NCBI GenBank assembly: GCA_900312665.1
Contig: ONZQ02000014.1
Location: 279,924-343,923, forward strand
Reading direction: 5' to 3'
DNA length: 64,000 bases
Source: Cephalotrichum gorgonifer
Taxonomy: Eukaryota; Ascomycota; Sordariomycetes; Microascales; Microascaceae
Made by a program: the position numbers and the translations under genes. Positions 33,201-46,295 of this stretch are shown here, piece after piece. A model generated the notes under the pieces. It was given only the letters and a program-made list of their open reading frames with translations. It was not told the DNA's origin and searched no databases. Positions within the stretch are counted from its first letter, which is position 1, and every line of letters starts with the position of its first letter.

Positions 33201-35994
33201 CCAAGCTGTCCGGACGTCCTTTCGGGGTTTCCTACCGACGTAGCGGATGAGGAAGTCCGGGATAAACCACGTTAGGAGGTATACCACGAACACCCAGCGC
33301 TTGCGCGAGGGGCTATCGCGGTACTCTTCGACTTCTTCGAGCTCCTTCTCCTCGGTCCGCTCAGCCATCTGATCGCGGGTGTCCAGGTTCTTGAACATGT
33401 CACCGCCACCGAACGCAGAGACTCCGGCCTCGGAGCGGGCATCCACATCACCACCGAAATACCCGCTCTTGCCCTTCTCGCCGTAACCCATGGGCGTGTT
33501 GCCTGCGGACAGCAGGCGCTCTTTGGACGCGGCATATGGGGAAACATCATGTGGCGTCGTGCCGTCGCCCTGCTCCGAGATGCCGAAGCCGCCAGAAGCC
33601 GAGTAGGTGTCTGCAAGCTGCCCGATCTCCATCCAGCATCTCTCACTTAGGAAGACGCCAGTGGATCCAACCTTGACCTCATTACCGGGCCACCGCTTCT
33701 CCTCGACGACGAGCTCGACCCGCTCCCGCTCCGTTCCGATGAGCATGGTATCTGTGTCGGCTAGACCGAGGAATTCTCCAAAGGGAAGGAACAGACTGAA
33801 GTCCGCCGACCGCAGACGCTGGCTGATCTCGGCAATGCCGAAAGTTTGAACCTGGGCGCGCACGCACTTGCTGTCAAACTGGTTCGTAATGCGCTTGTCG
33901 TTCGACTTGAGACAGAAGACGAAATAGGCGTTAACGGCCGGGTCGGTAACAGCCTTGGTGACGTTCTCCAGAGATGCAAGGAACTGCCCCGACGCACCCT
34001 GTTCTGACGGCGCCCCGGAGCCCTTCCTGGACTCGCCAGCCTCGCTCATGCCGTCGAGCTCTTCCTGCTGCTGGCGACGATCCACTCGAGGCGGCCGGCC
34101 GCCACCCCTGCCCTTCCTCGACATCACACTCGGAGCTCGCATAGGCTTCGAGCTAATCGTTGCCTGCATCACAGTGGACTTCTCCTTGGGATGGCGAATG
34201 GCCTGCACGGCCTCCTGTCCGAATAGGCGTCCTACGAACTCGCTCTTCGTACGCTGGAACATGTTAAGAAGGTCGCCGGAGATGACCTCGCTATTCTCCT
34301 CTATGAGGCTCTTGACGGGATATTCGACCTCCCCAGCGAAGTGCTTGACAGTGAATGTGGCAGCCGTGTTCTCAGTTGCGAAATTACTTCCGGGGAGCCG
34401 AGCAGTCGCGGAGCTGACGGAGATGGCTGGGTTCTTGCCCTCGAAACGCTTTCTGAGGGACTCCAGCAGCTGCATATCGGTTCGATTGCGGCGGGTCTGG
34501 TCATCCAGAATACTGAGCAGACCATTTCCGGGTTTCAGGAGGCCTTTGACAGTATCCGAGTTATCAAAGTAGCTGGTGGCAGTGACGGCAACCTCCTCGG
34601 ACTCGAGCATGTCAGCCTTCCGGTCGAAGAAGTTCCGCAAAGTAAGGTTATACAAGGCTTCGCCGGCGGCGTTGTTGAGCAACTGGTCCAGCGTTGACCC
34701 GGTAGAGGACTGCTGGGCAAAGCCGGGGAAATCGATGATGGAGACCGTGTTGGCGATGGTCTCCTCCGAGGCGCAGAGCTTCTGGTTCATGCTCTCGATA
34801 ATATAAGCTACAAGGAGGGAGTAAAGAGTCCTTGCCAACTCCCCGGCGTGAGCCCGGGAGCCGGCCGGATCGAGCATGAGAGTGACCCTCTCCTTGTGGA
34901 TCATCTTCGTCTTGTAGCCGAGGGTGGTCTGCAGATCGGAGGCATTGACGCCGAGGAAAGCCGCGAGGATGTTGAGCGTGTCCTTGTTCTTCACCGTGGT
35001 GGTGGTATTGCCACCCTCGTGTGAGAAGCCACCGCTGTCATCAGCTTGCGGGGTCGTGTCGGATGTCGACTCGAACTCGAGCTGGCCAATATGTAGAATA
35101 CAGGCGAGGATCTGACAGATCTCGGCAATCTCAGACCGCGGGAATTCCAGTTTACGGAGGGCATTCTTGAACAGGTTAAAGCCCTCAGCATCGTCGATCC
35201 CAACCTTGAGCTGTGTCGGGTGACCGAGATACTTCCACCGTTTCTGCGGTCCGCTCGCGTGATCAATGCCGAGATGAGCCTTCTCAGCGGCCGTGGTTCC
35301 AGCTAACAGGTAGTACAGCACATGGAAGTTACGCTCTCCCGTGGGTACGTCCGCTATCCGACTACGCTCGAGACGGTGGTCGAGGAGCTTACCACCGAGC
35401 AGAACGGGGTTGGTGGTCGTCGAGGTATCGTACTGGAGTTCGTAGAAGAGGCCGGCCTTTGAGGCGGTGGGCGTGGTGGTAGATTTGGTTGTCGTGAGGG
35501 TATCGAAGACGTACGCAGCCATAGACAACTTTGTAGACAGTGGCGTCGACGTCTTATTCAGGAGGGCCGTCAACAGGTGAGATCGCAGGGTCGTTTTGCC
35601 GGAGCCGGACTCGCCCCTGTTCGAGCGTGTTAGTTTTGCTATCATCGTAGTCGGCATGAAGGTGACACCAGGAAATGGGGGAGTGGCCTTACAGGAAGAC
35701 GACGGCTTGGTTTTCCGACCGATGGCCCAACCTCAAGAACGCGCGCTCCGCCATCTCCTCAGCGGCGGCCATAGCACTACCATCCTTTCCTCCATCGATG
35801 CCCTTCGCCGATGAAGCATAGTTATTAATGGAGACGATGGCATGGGAGGAGAGGCGAGCGGTTGGGGCGCTCGCGTGGAATCGGCTGGCAAGATGAGCTG
35901 TGAGTTGGGTATCTGACTGGAGATGGGCAGGCAAGGCAGGAAGAGACGGCTGGGCAGGCGCCCCGCTGCCTCCTCCAAAAGGTGGAAGGCTCAT
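30245..35994 (-). CDS. csmA: Class V chitin synthase with N-terminal myosin motor-like domain (CsmA type)
   Basis: Three exons (35994-35693, 35616-30365, 30276-30245) encode 1861 residues, the usual CsmA length. The myosin-like domain (about 1-760) has an intact P-loop GESGSGKT at 102-109, formed across the first intron. Membrane segments and a cytochrome b5-like region follow. The GT2 chitin synthase domain has the acceptor/product motifs EDRYL (1511-1515) and QRRRW (1550-1554), then a transmembrane cluster. A DEK_C-like helical domain (about 1790-1850) precedes the C-terminus ATEAILSGQL, encoded mostly by a 32-nt last exon. These enzymes polymerise UDP-GlcNAc into chitin at hyphal tips and septa; the motor domain binds actin or tethers vesicles. 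The gene diverges from the class VII gene, an arrangement reported for csmA/csmB-type pairs in other filamentous ascomycetes. Confidence 0.97.
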
Positions 35995-37736
35995 GGTTGG
36001 TGAGCTGGGCTTGAAGCCAGAAGCCGGCCCCAAGGAGGCTACAATGATATGGTCGTGGCAGGGTCAAAGGCAAGCCAGAGGAGAAAGGGGGTGTGAGGGC
36101 GCTGTGGGAACAAGGACACGATGAAAGAGCGACCGAGGACGTCGATTCCAGGTCGGCCTGGTCGTCTGTGGCGGAAGGAGTTGTTGGTTCGAGGATGTTC
36201 GAATCAGGTCAGGCCGGCGGAAGCGCAGAAAAAGGGATTAGGAAAAGATAGAAGCCCTGTCGAGATGACGGGCAGACGGCAAGTAAGGCCGTGAAAATGT
36301 ACCCGGAGGATTAAACGAGAGTATCGTCCGAGGTTAGAGAAGAGGAAGCTACTATTAGATACAGAAACGAAGGTCGTCCTCGAAGGGAGGAAGAAGGATG
36401 CTCAAGAGAAAGAGCCAAATTTTGGTGTTGGCAGGAACGAGAGTGCGAAGAGGCACCATGAGCAGGGGTCGGACACGCACAGGCAGGTTCCGTTCCCAAG
36501 ACAAGTGAGCGGGAGTGTGGTACCAGATGGCTTGTACAAGTATTCACAATATTACCTGTGCAGGTACGAGTACGGGGGCAGGCTACGGAGTACTCCTCCT
36601 GCATACCAAGACAAGTACTCGGAATGGGCCAGCGGGGTCCGATTCAGCTTAGAGTGGCTTGGGGTTAGTAGCTGGATTTCTGCAGTCAGGGAGTCCTCCC
36701 CCCTGCAATAGGGGCAAAGTAACTGCTCCAGTGCATTCGCCCCCTTCCGTCGCCCTATGGTCCTTGTTCTCTCGGACTGTTGTTTTTTTTTCTCCCGCGC
36801 CTTTTTCTTGGCTTGGCTTGTTACGATGTCACTTTTTGCACTGTACGAAAGGAGTACGAGGTAAACAGACCCCTGGACCCATCTGTCCTTGACCCGTGGG
36901 GCCACACGCTAACCTCGACGCTATGTACTCAGTATCATGCACCGTGTGGGGTCCTCATCTACGAGGTACCTTCCCCAACCATGACGACCGGCAAGAGCCC
37001 GAGACGCTCGCGCCACAATGCTATTCCCAAAATACGAGAGCGTATTATTATAGGATCGAAGCATTTAATAATAATACGGGAACCAGTCGGGGCCACCGAC
37101 GTGTCGGCCGCATCTCGACACCTCACCTCCCACGTTTGCTCGCATCCAACGTAATACCAAATGCGGGAGCGGAAGTTTGTGTGATGTTGGTTTCTTTTTG
37201 TCTCTCGTCCGGGGCACGCATGCTCGGGGCTTTTTGGAACACATGGGAGGACAGACACTCCGGAGTACCGACCAACCCCCTTTTTTACGTTTTGGTGCGA
37301 TGGGCTGAAAAGGCACAAGGCGTCAGAAGGTAGAACCCAAATAAAAGGCGTCTCGAGATAATTCCCGGCCGACTCTGAATGTTTGAAATATTGAAGACAA
37401 AGCGCCAGCCGGAGCCGACGAGCGCTTGGCGGCTTGAAGCTGATGACGATGATAATCCTACGTGTCCTCCTTCGAGTCCGGGGGCTGCCGAGCAGATCGC
37501 CAGCCAGCTTTCCAAGCCGCCTATGCGGCTCAGGGCGAGTATATACCCTTGTCTGCGTAGCATTCATCAACAGAGGAAGATGATCCCGGCTTGGCTCTTC
37601 ACGACAGTCGCCGAAAGACGCGTTGAGGTGCGTGGAGATACGTGATCGGCCAAAGAATATCCGTACGTCGTTGATCATTGGTATCGCAATATCCGTAGGT
37701 GCCCATACGACTGACATCAGGCCTTTGAGAGTTCGG

Positions 37737-37768
37737 GGGGGGGGGGGGNNNNNNNNNNNNNNNNNNNN
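37737..37768. other. Scaffold gap (20 N) behind a G homopolymer
   Basis: A G12 run ends at 37748, immediately followed by 20 N (37749-37768). As with the other gap, the length is probably nominal. Confidence 0.9.
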
Positions 37769-40701
37769 CTTTCAAACTGAATTCCTTCGTCGAAAGGTGG
37801 TGATTGCCCATGCGAGTCCGACCAGAGACATGGGGATGTGGGACGACCGTTGCTCACAAAATGCAATCCGTGTGGGGTGGTGGGGCGGCAACAAGTCCAG
37901 TGCATCGTGAGCTTGACTACATGCTCCGTAATACATCCTCCATGGTCGTACGAGTACTACTAGTATTGCCACCCATATTTCGTGTTCGAATCTAGCGTTA
38001 GGATACGGGATATCCATGGCCTCTTCGCATCAAAATGTCTGCGGGAGAGTTCTCCTCGTCACGATCCAAGGACTTTCCCAAGGAGTTCGTATTCAGCAGC
38101 GGCAAAACCGGGAAAAGGTGTAAGGGGGGAGATCCCGACAAGGTTGTGGTGCCAAGACGTTCCTTGACAAGGCACAAGTACCGGCAAGGCCAAGCGATCG
38201 CTTCCATCTTGTCAGATCTCGGCCAAGGTTCTCGAACCTCGGGCGGACCGGGGAGGGGGTGGCCGGCGGGCTAAAAAATACAAAACAGGGCATGGTCCTT
38301 ATTGCTACCTATATGACTACTACCCTTACTAGTACCATACTCCGTTATCCCCATAGTTCTATTCCAACCTCTCATCTGGATGATACATGTACGGAGCTCC
38401 AGGTTTACGGCAGAGGACAAAGACATTGAATACTCCGGTCCTGCCACGCCGGTGTTTGGCGACACCTCCCACTTTCCATTATACCTATGTCGTGTGTGCC
38501 TTGGTTGAATATTGGGAGAATATACCACCATCTGAGGATTACAACATCTTATCCTTCCTTCATTTGACACGCCCTATTACGAGTACACCATGCGGCAACC
38601 CATAAGCACACAGAACGCCGTGTTTCCTACTACGGCAAGTGTCCACATGGGTAACATACCATCCATCTAGTTCTCTGTTAAGAAAGTCTCGCGAGAGTTG
38701 AATCCTGGAATACTTCAAGTATAGGCGTAGTACCTGGACGAGGTGACAAAATATCACCGGGTGGGCACAGCCCCGAAAAAAATGCAAGCCCACCCGCAGA
38801 CTGGCAGATGTCACAAACCTTGCTAAGCTCCGACTAGGAGAATAGACTAGGCGGAGTCCAATATGGTGGCGCCGAGGGCGGAAAAAGGTGTGGGAGAGGC
38901 GCGAAAGTTTGCATACAACGACTTAAATGGTCAGTCAAATAGGCTGTGGTGCATGGATTGGATATGTGTTCAATACGAGTAAGCGCGAGAAAAGCTCTCC
39001 TAGTTATCACCTGCCTCTTCAAGTCTCCCTCCCACCAAGAGGCGAGGCCACACACCACCAACAGTAATACGAGTGAGTACTGTAGTGGTGGGCCAGGTTC
39101 CACTCCTGTCGCGCGATACGAAGAAATCGTCTCGGTACCCGCGGATGGGGGAGGGGCAGCCACAGGGATACGACTGGGCAGAGCATGCGGCCCAATTTTT
39201 GGCTACGAGAAGAAGTATACTCTCTTCATCCTTGTGGGGCCAAACTCACGTCACCTCATACAGATGTTCATATTAATAGATCCTCCAACAAAGCCAAAGC
39301 GACGGAGATGGGGCAGTGTGACGGCGGACTGCTTTCGGAGGCGGGCCGAGCAAGAGCATCCGAGCACGAGAAACCGCGGCGACATGACCTCGAGATACTC
39401 AGACCGGACAGAAATCCTCTCCGGACATTGAACCGTTTCATCGAGCATGAAGGGATTCTCTCGACATACTTGGAAGGCAGCGCATCCATCTAATATATTC
39501 AATGATAGATGGGACGAAACATATGGAAGGGGGGGTTGGATGATAATAATTGAATTCATGTTGCCTTGCGTCGCATTTCTCTCGTATCGACAGGCTCACA
39601 TGCATTTTCATGCCCAGCAGGAAATGGAAGCCCATGACTGGCCATGGTGGAAAGGCTTGTACTTGTACTACGTACAGTGCTGGTCGTCGCTCGTGTTCCT
39701 TCTGGTACCTTCATAGTTCGGGCCCCTGGTCCTCGTGCTCGCGTCTTCATAGGCCGCTAGTCCCATATCAGGGGCAACCGGGTCCCACAAACACGACTAG
39801 GCTTGGATAATGTCGAATAAAAAGAATTTCATGCATCTTCATTAGGTTCCTTCTGCGCCTAGCACAAATGTGGAAGCGCACATCATGTTTTAATCCCCTG
39901 CCCTGTGTTTACTAGTTTACGGACCACCGGCGGTCCAGCTGAGCATGATCTACCTAGAATACGGAGGCCGGTATATTCATACTTGTACTTTTCAGTGGAC
40001 GGGTACGTACTCGTACTAGTAGGAGTAGAAGGGTATAGGTTCTTTGTATTTTGTATGCCCAGGCGAGGCAATTCGGGGTACGTTACCTGGTCAGAGGGGG
40101 GGAAAAAAAAAGCAAGGAACCGGCTGAGATCCAGAAATAGGGGGGCGCGTTGGGTCGAGTCTGACTAAACTGACACTGTGTTCCTGCGCTCTGGGCCTCC
40201 GAAGCGCGCATGGACGTGGTATGCACCTACTTGTAATACTTGTTTGTACCTCGCTCCTCTCTGCTGAGAATGTGAAGGATCCATAGCGGGCAGTGCCAAT
40301 GACCAGAGCCCAGCATTAGTTCACTTGTACAAGTAGCTCGCCGCCAAAATTCCCCAGCACCCTCCACGGTCCACCCTCCAGACAGGACAGAGAGCGACGA
40401 CCCCTGCCCGAAAAAAAGGCCCTTGTTACCTTCCCGGACGTCGGATTCCCACCCTGACCAGTTCAACTCCTCAACTCTCTCCCCAGGCTTGAAAGCCAAA
40501 GTTTTCTATCGTGGCATCGTCCTCATTCGTTCCGGACAGCCTTTCAACCTTCGTTTAATACTTCCCCTTCGCACCTGTTTCTTTATAATTACTAGTCTTG
40601 ACGCATTAGGATAGGAGGCGTCTCATTTTCATCGTGTTGCCTGGCGAACCTCGACCTGCATACCAGTCTCCGTCATCCCGAACACTCGCTATCCCAGCCG
40701 A

Positions 40702-40713
40702 ATGAGTTCATAA
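40702..40713 (+). promoter_or_regulatory. Three-codon upstream ORF before the csmB-type gene
   Basis: ATG AGT TCA TAA lies 116 nt upstream of the main start at 40830, within sequence that looks like 5' leader. It would act only if transcription begins upstream of 40702, which the sequence does not prove. Confidence 0.4.
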
Positions 40714-40829
40714 CTATCAACATCATCGACCTATACTCGAGCTGATACTCCGAATCCTACATCTTTACTGTGACTCGACCTCTTGAGTGATCGTCCACCG
40801 CGGACATCACAGCCTAGTCAACTGTCAAC

Positions 40830-43800
40830 ATGACGAACCGAATGTCCATGTATTCGGTGGCATCCGATGCCCTTGGGGCTCCGCGTGGTCCTAGCCAGCA
40901 GTCGTCCCAAGTATCCACCACCACTTTGCTGAACGCCGTTCACAACGCCTACCTCTCCTCGCAGGCATATGCTCTCGATGCCGGCTCGAGCCTCGTCGTG
41001 AATACCTGGCTTACCGCCACACAAGCTGGAGCCGACGGGAGGGTTGGTGGAACCGTCGACCGAGCCCTGGGTGCCCGGGCCTGGGAACACGCAAGGCGGA
41101 GGGCCGAAGACGGGACTGTAGTACTAGGGTATGTCCGTCCATAACACGGAAACCAGCTGGACGTGCAATCGACTAATCCAAATGTTCTAGGTCTCTCCAT
41201 GACTCTGCGCCATCTCTCCTATCTCCCTTCCTCGGCTCGCTACCCATCTCTATCCCGGCAATCCTTCCCAAGGCCTTGGAGGCAATCCAGCCGTTCCTAC
41301 GATGTGTCACGCCATACAACCCTTCTGCTGCGCGCCAGAGCGGGTTAGGTGTTACCCTCACTTTGAACCTCGCCGGGGAGCTCGCCGGAGCATCAATAGC
41401 CCTTTCCCAGGGCGGGATCGATACCAACGGCGGCCTTTTGAACATTAAGGCCGAGCCCGGCTACCGCGCATTCGATGTCTTCTATTACTTGCTCACCTCC
41501 GCGTCCACCCCCGCCGAACGGGAGTTCCTGGGCCTCAAGCCCGCCTCGAGCTACACCCTCCTCGCCCGGTCTGGCACCTACGACCCGCCATCTTACCTCC
41601 CCACCGCCGACGATGCCGCTGCCGCCGATGATTTCCGCGCCGCCCTAAAGGAGATCGGCATCAAGGGGTCGGCTCACCGAAACCTAATCTCGACCCTCGT
41701 CGGTCTGTTGAAGCTCGGAGACACCTTGGATTACGGACTGGACTCGGACGAGCTGGAAGAGATTATGGAGGATGCCAGCGGCCTCCTGGGCGTCGAGCCC
41801 GAAGTTCTGTCCAAGCAGTGTTCAACACAGGATCGCCAGACCTTTGTTGGAGGACTCTATGAGTCTCTCGTCGACTGGGTTATTTGCAAGGCAAATGAAG
41901 CCATCGCTGCTCAGATGTCCGGCATCACCGATGCGGGAGACGCCGATACAGTGTCGATCACCGTCATCGAGGTGCCCGATCCCGTCCTTGGCAAAGCTAT
42001 GGCTATGAGAGGTATCTTCGACGATACTCAGGGCATCAACCTAGAAATGATGCAGGACGGTGTGGAGGTTGCCTCGGTCGGGTCTTCCATCATCCGCGAA
42101 ATGCAGAATGCCGTTTCCGAGGTGGGCCCGGACTTGGGTATAATGAGCGGCCCTGCTGGCCGAGAACGTCAACAGGAACTGGAAAAGCGCGAGGTCGTGC
42201 TGGAGAAGGTTGCCCACGCGGCCGAGGATGACGGGTTCTTGAAGACTCTTCTCTTCCCGGTCTCCGGGGAGGGCATCAACCTAGGGCGAAATGGTCGTCT
42301 CGACCTTCCAGTTCTCTTGAACTCTAGCCGCGTGTGGTATCACCTCTCCATTCATCCCACAGACGACTCCCCCGCGAGCTTGGCATCCTTGCCCGCTGTC
42401 ACCTCGGCGTGGTCGGCCGGGACAGTTTCCCGCCAGCTCCGCGCATGGCGACTCCCCGAGTGGGCAAACCGTCGCAACAAACACCTGGACTTCACGTCTG
42501 ACTTTGACTTCGACGAATTTACTCAACGCTACTCCGCCCTCGGGTGCAGGGATGGCAGGGACGGCATCGATACCTGGGTCCTCGAACGTGGATGGAGCAA
42601 CGGCGAGGTTGTTGTCGGAAAGGAGCGTATCTGGATGCGCGAAAATGCGTGGTGGGAGGCCGAGAGTATGCTCGACCTCAAGCCAATGGGATCCCATATG
42701 GGCACCATCATGCCGACTCAAACCATGGAATCCGGCTACTCAGCAGCTGGAAGCGGATACTTCAACCCGGGCCTAGATGCTTCCCCGAATGGTAGCCGAG
42801 ACCAGCTAGTGAGCCACCAGCGAGCTATCAGCCACGGCAACATGAGCCAAGCCACCTTCAGCCAGAACCGCGCTCCGTCGGTCGCTCCGAGCGCGATGCG
42901 CAATGTCACCGCTGGTGACTATGGTCTGGGCCACAAGGGAGACACGTACAAGGGGCAGGTCTTCTACGGCAAGGACGGCGAAATTCTCGAGGGCGACCCG
43001 GAGCTGGCCGATGGGAAGACGCTCGAGACGAGTTCGACCAGTGGGCGTCGCCGTGTCTGGGTCGCCTTCGTCTGGGCCCTCACCTTCTGGATTCCCTCCT
43101 TCGTACTGCGGTATATCGGTCGCATGAAGCGGCCAGACGTGCGCATGGCGTGGCGCGAAAAGGTCGTGATTTGTTTCCTCATTTTCATCATGAACGCCAT
43201 CGTCATCTTCCTCATCATCGGCTTTGGCAAGGTCCTCTGTCCCAACTACGACAAGGCTTGGAGCCGAGGCGAGATCTCGCACCATCTGGGAGACAATGAC
43301 TTCTGGGTCAGCATTCACGGCAAGGTCTACGACATTTCCAAATTCTGGAAGCTGCAGCACAGTGACATCAACATCAAGACAACCAAGGACCAAATGCAGC
43401 CGTTGGCCGGTATGGACCTTTCGGACTACTTCCCCATTCCGTTCCCTGTCAGCTGCCGTGGTCTCGGGATCACCGACAAGAGATTCACCTATACGACGAA
43501 CAACACGCTGGAGTATCCATTTGCGGAGCACAAATCTGGTGCTGACTCCATCTATAGCCAGTCGGAGCTCGCCAAGACCGACTGGTACACGGCCCAGTTC
43601 CTCCCCAGGATCAAGGAATACTACAACGGTGAACTTGTGTGGACTCCCAAGGAGATTCAGAAGGACGGCGCAGACAACCAACACACATGGTTCACCTACG
43701 AAGAAAAAGTCTATGATCTCACCAATTACTTCCATAATCTGGAAGTCTTCGACAACTTCGAGACCTACAAGTTCTTGAACTCGGACATCACGGACATTGT

Positions 43801-46295
43801 GAAGGAGCACCCTGGCGAAGATATCACCGACCTTGTCAACGAAGTCCGCCTTAACTCTCAGGGAACGAGCAATGCAGCCAATGTCGCGAACAGCATCAAC
43901 TGCATCAAGAACCATTTCTACGTCGGCATTCACGACTTCCGAAAGACCCCCAGGTGTGAGGCGGCCACGTATATCCTCCTTGCTTTCACCATCATTATCT
44001 GCGCCGTCATCCTCGTCAAGTTCCTTGCTGCACTGCGTTTCGGTTCCAAGCGTCGGCCCTCGCCGCAGGACAAGTTTGTCATCTGCCAGGTCCCCGCGTA
44101 TACCGAGGGTGAAGACTCGCTACGGAGGGCCATCGATTCCCTGACCGCCCTTCAGTACGACAACAAGAGGAAGCTTATCTGCGTCATTTGTGACGGAATC
44201 ATCGTCGGCCAGGGCAATGACAGGCCTACCCCCAAGATTGTCCTCGATATTCTCGGTGTCGATCCCAAGGTGGACCCGCCTGCGCTTCCTTTCAAGTCCA
44301 TCGGTACGGGATCCGAGCAGTTGAACTACGGGAAGGTCTACTCGGGCCTCTACGAATTCGAGGGCAATGTCGTTCCCTATGTCGTCGTTGTCAAGTGCGG
44401 CAAGGAATCTGAGCAGGCCATGTCGAAGCCTGGTAACCGTGGCAAGCGTGACTCTCAGGTCCTGCTCATGAGCTTCCTCAACCGTGTGCACCACCGCTCC
44501 CCGATGAACCCGTTGGAGCTGGAGATGTTCCACCAGATAAACAACGTCATCGGTGTGGACCCCGAACTCTACGAGTACATCTTCATGGTCGACGCCGATA
44601 CTTCCGTAAGAGAGGATTCGCTGAACCGACTTGTGGCGGCTTGTGCCAATGATGCCAGGATTGCTGGTATCTGCGGTGAGACGGCCTTGCAGAACGATGA
44701 GAAGTCATGGTGGACAATGATTCAGGTCTATGAGTACTTCATCTCGCATCATCTGGCCAAGGCATTCGAATCGATCTTTGGAAGTGTTACCTGCTTGCCA
44801 GGATGGTAAGTCTCCATGTCCACTCCCCCACCCCCCTCCGCCTCTCCGTGACTCCCGTTTCTTTTCTGGGACCACCTTCCTCGCTCCCGTCTTCCTTGCG
44901 TTCTTCCTATTGTTGTTCCGCGCTAACCCAAAAACTCTTAGTTTCTGCATGTACCGTATTCGAACCGTGGACAAGGGCAGGCCCCTCATCGTCTCGGACG
45001 ACGTTATCAGGGAGTACTCTGTCAGCAACGTGGACACGCTCCACATGAAGAACTTGCTGTCCCTTGGTGAAGATCGTTTCCTTACGACCATCATGACCAA
45101 GTACTTCCCTAGCATGACGTACAAGTTTACCCCGGACGCATACTGCGAAACTGCGGCCCCCGAGTCCTGGACTGTCTTGCTCTCTCAGCGCCGCCGCTGG
45201 ATCAACTCCACCGTCCACAACCTCATGGAGCTGCTCCGTCTCAAGGAAATGTGCGGCTTCTGCTGCTTCTCCATGAGATTCGTCGTCTTCCTCGATCTCT
45301 TCTCCACCGTCATCCTTCCGTCTACTTGTTTCTACATCGGCTATCTCATCTACATGATTGTGGACAACAAGACCCAGTTCCCACTCTTCTCGATTGTCAT
45401 GTTGTCTGCCGTATACGGTCTCCAGGCACTCATTTTCATCATTAAGCGGCAGTGGCAGCACATTGGGTGGATGATCATTTACATCATCGCTCTACCGATC
45501 TACTCGTTCGTCCTGCCGGTCTACTCCTTCTGGAACCAGGACAACTTCTCGTGGGGTAACACCCGTATCGTCGTCGGAGAGAAGGGAGACAAGAAGATCG
45601 TCGCCGTTGGGGATACCGGCTTCGACCCGCGAAGCATTCCACTCCAGCGCTGGGACGACTACGCCCTGGCGAACAACCTACCTGGCCGCCGAGGCGGACC
45701 CAGTGACCGGGAGTACCTCGGGGACGACCAGTACGAGATGGACGATATCAAGAGCGTGTACTCGTCGGCGCCACAGGGCTCGTTCCATGGCGGCGCCTTG
45801 TCCGGGCGGCCCTCGTACATGCCACCCTCGCCCAGCAACAGCGGCATGGGCATGGGCATGCAACGTCAGTCTCACCTCCCCTACGTCGATCACCGACAGT
45901 CGATGGCCTCGTTCGGCGGCGACATCCAACGTCGCACGTCACCTTACCAGGACGGGCGGGCCAGCGCAGCGGGCATTCGTGCGGGCAGTAACCTCTCGCC
46001 GGCGCTCGGCTTCGGCGGGAACCGGACGTCCACGGCGCTTGGGCTGAGGACGCCGATGTCGGACAACGCTATGCGCTCGTCCACGTCGTTCGACTTCCAG
46101 AATGGAAGCGGCGGGGGGCCGGACGATGCGGTGGTGGTCGATGCTATTCAGAGCGTGCTGAGGGAGGTGGATCTCGACACCGTGACGAAGAAGCAGGTGA
46201 GGGCGCTCGTGGAGCAGAGGCTGCAGACGGAGCTCACGGGGGAGAAGAGGGCGTTCATGGATAGGCAGATCGATCACGAGCTGGCCAACATGTAG
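40830..46295 (+). CDS. csmB: Class VII chitin synthase with degenerate myosin-like domain (CsmB type)
   Basis: Three exons (40830-41128, 41191-44805, 44942-46295) encode 1755 residues. The N-terminal region aligns in layout with a myosin motor (for example GYRAFDVFYYLL, similar to the RNFHVLYYLL segment of the class V protein) but lacks a GESGSGKT P-loop, as known for class VII enzymes. Membrane segments (about residues 580-670), a cytochrome b5-like region and the GT2 domain follow, with EDRFL (1348-1352) and QRRRW (1387-1391) intact. Further membrane segments lead to a Ser/Gly-rich linker and a DEK_C-like C-terminal domain. The second intron splits CLPG|CFCMYRIR inside the catalytic core. 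It should be an active plasma-membrane and vesicle chitin synthase working with the class V partner in polar growth and wall integrity. Confidence 0.96.

Larger units (their letters stand above)
35995..40829. promoter_or_regulatory. Divergent intergenic region of the two chitin synthase genes
   Basis: The 4.8 kb between the start codons should hold both promoters and leaders. I see no supported gene. It contains a 20-N gap at 37749-37768 and many degenerate TACTCG/TACTTG hexamers and TTGTACAA palindromes (for example 36533-36543, 39651-39680, 39980-40035, 40322-40334). A TTTATAATTA element lies near 40582. A three-codon upstream ORF lies at 40702-40713. Confidence 0.5.
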
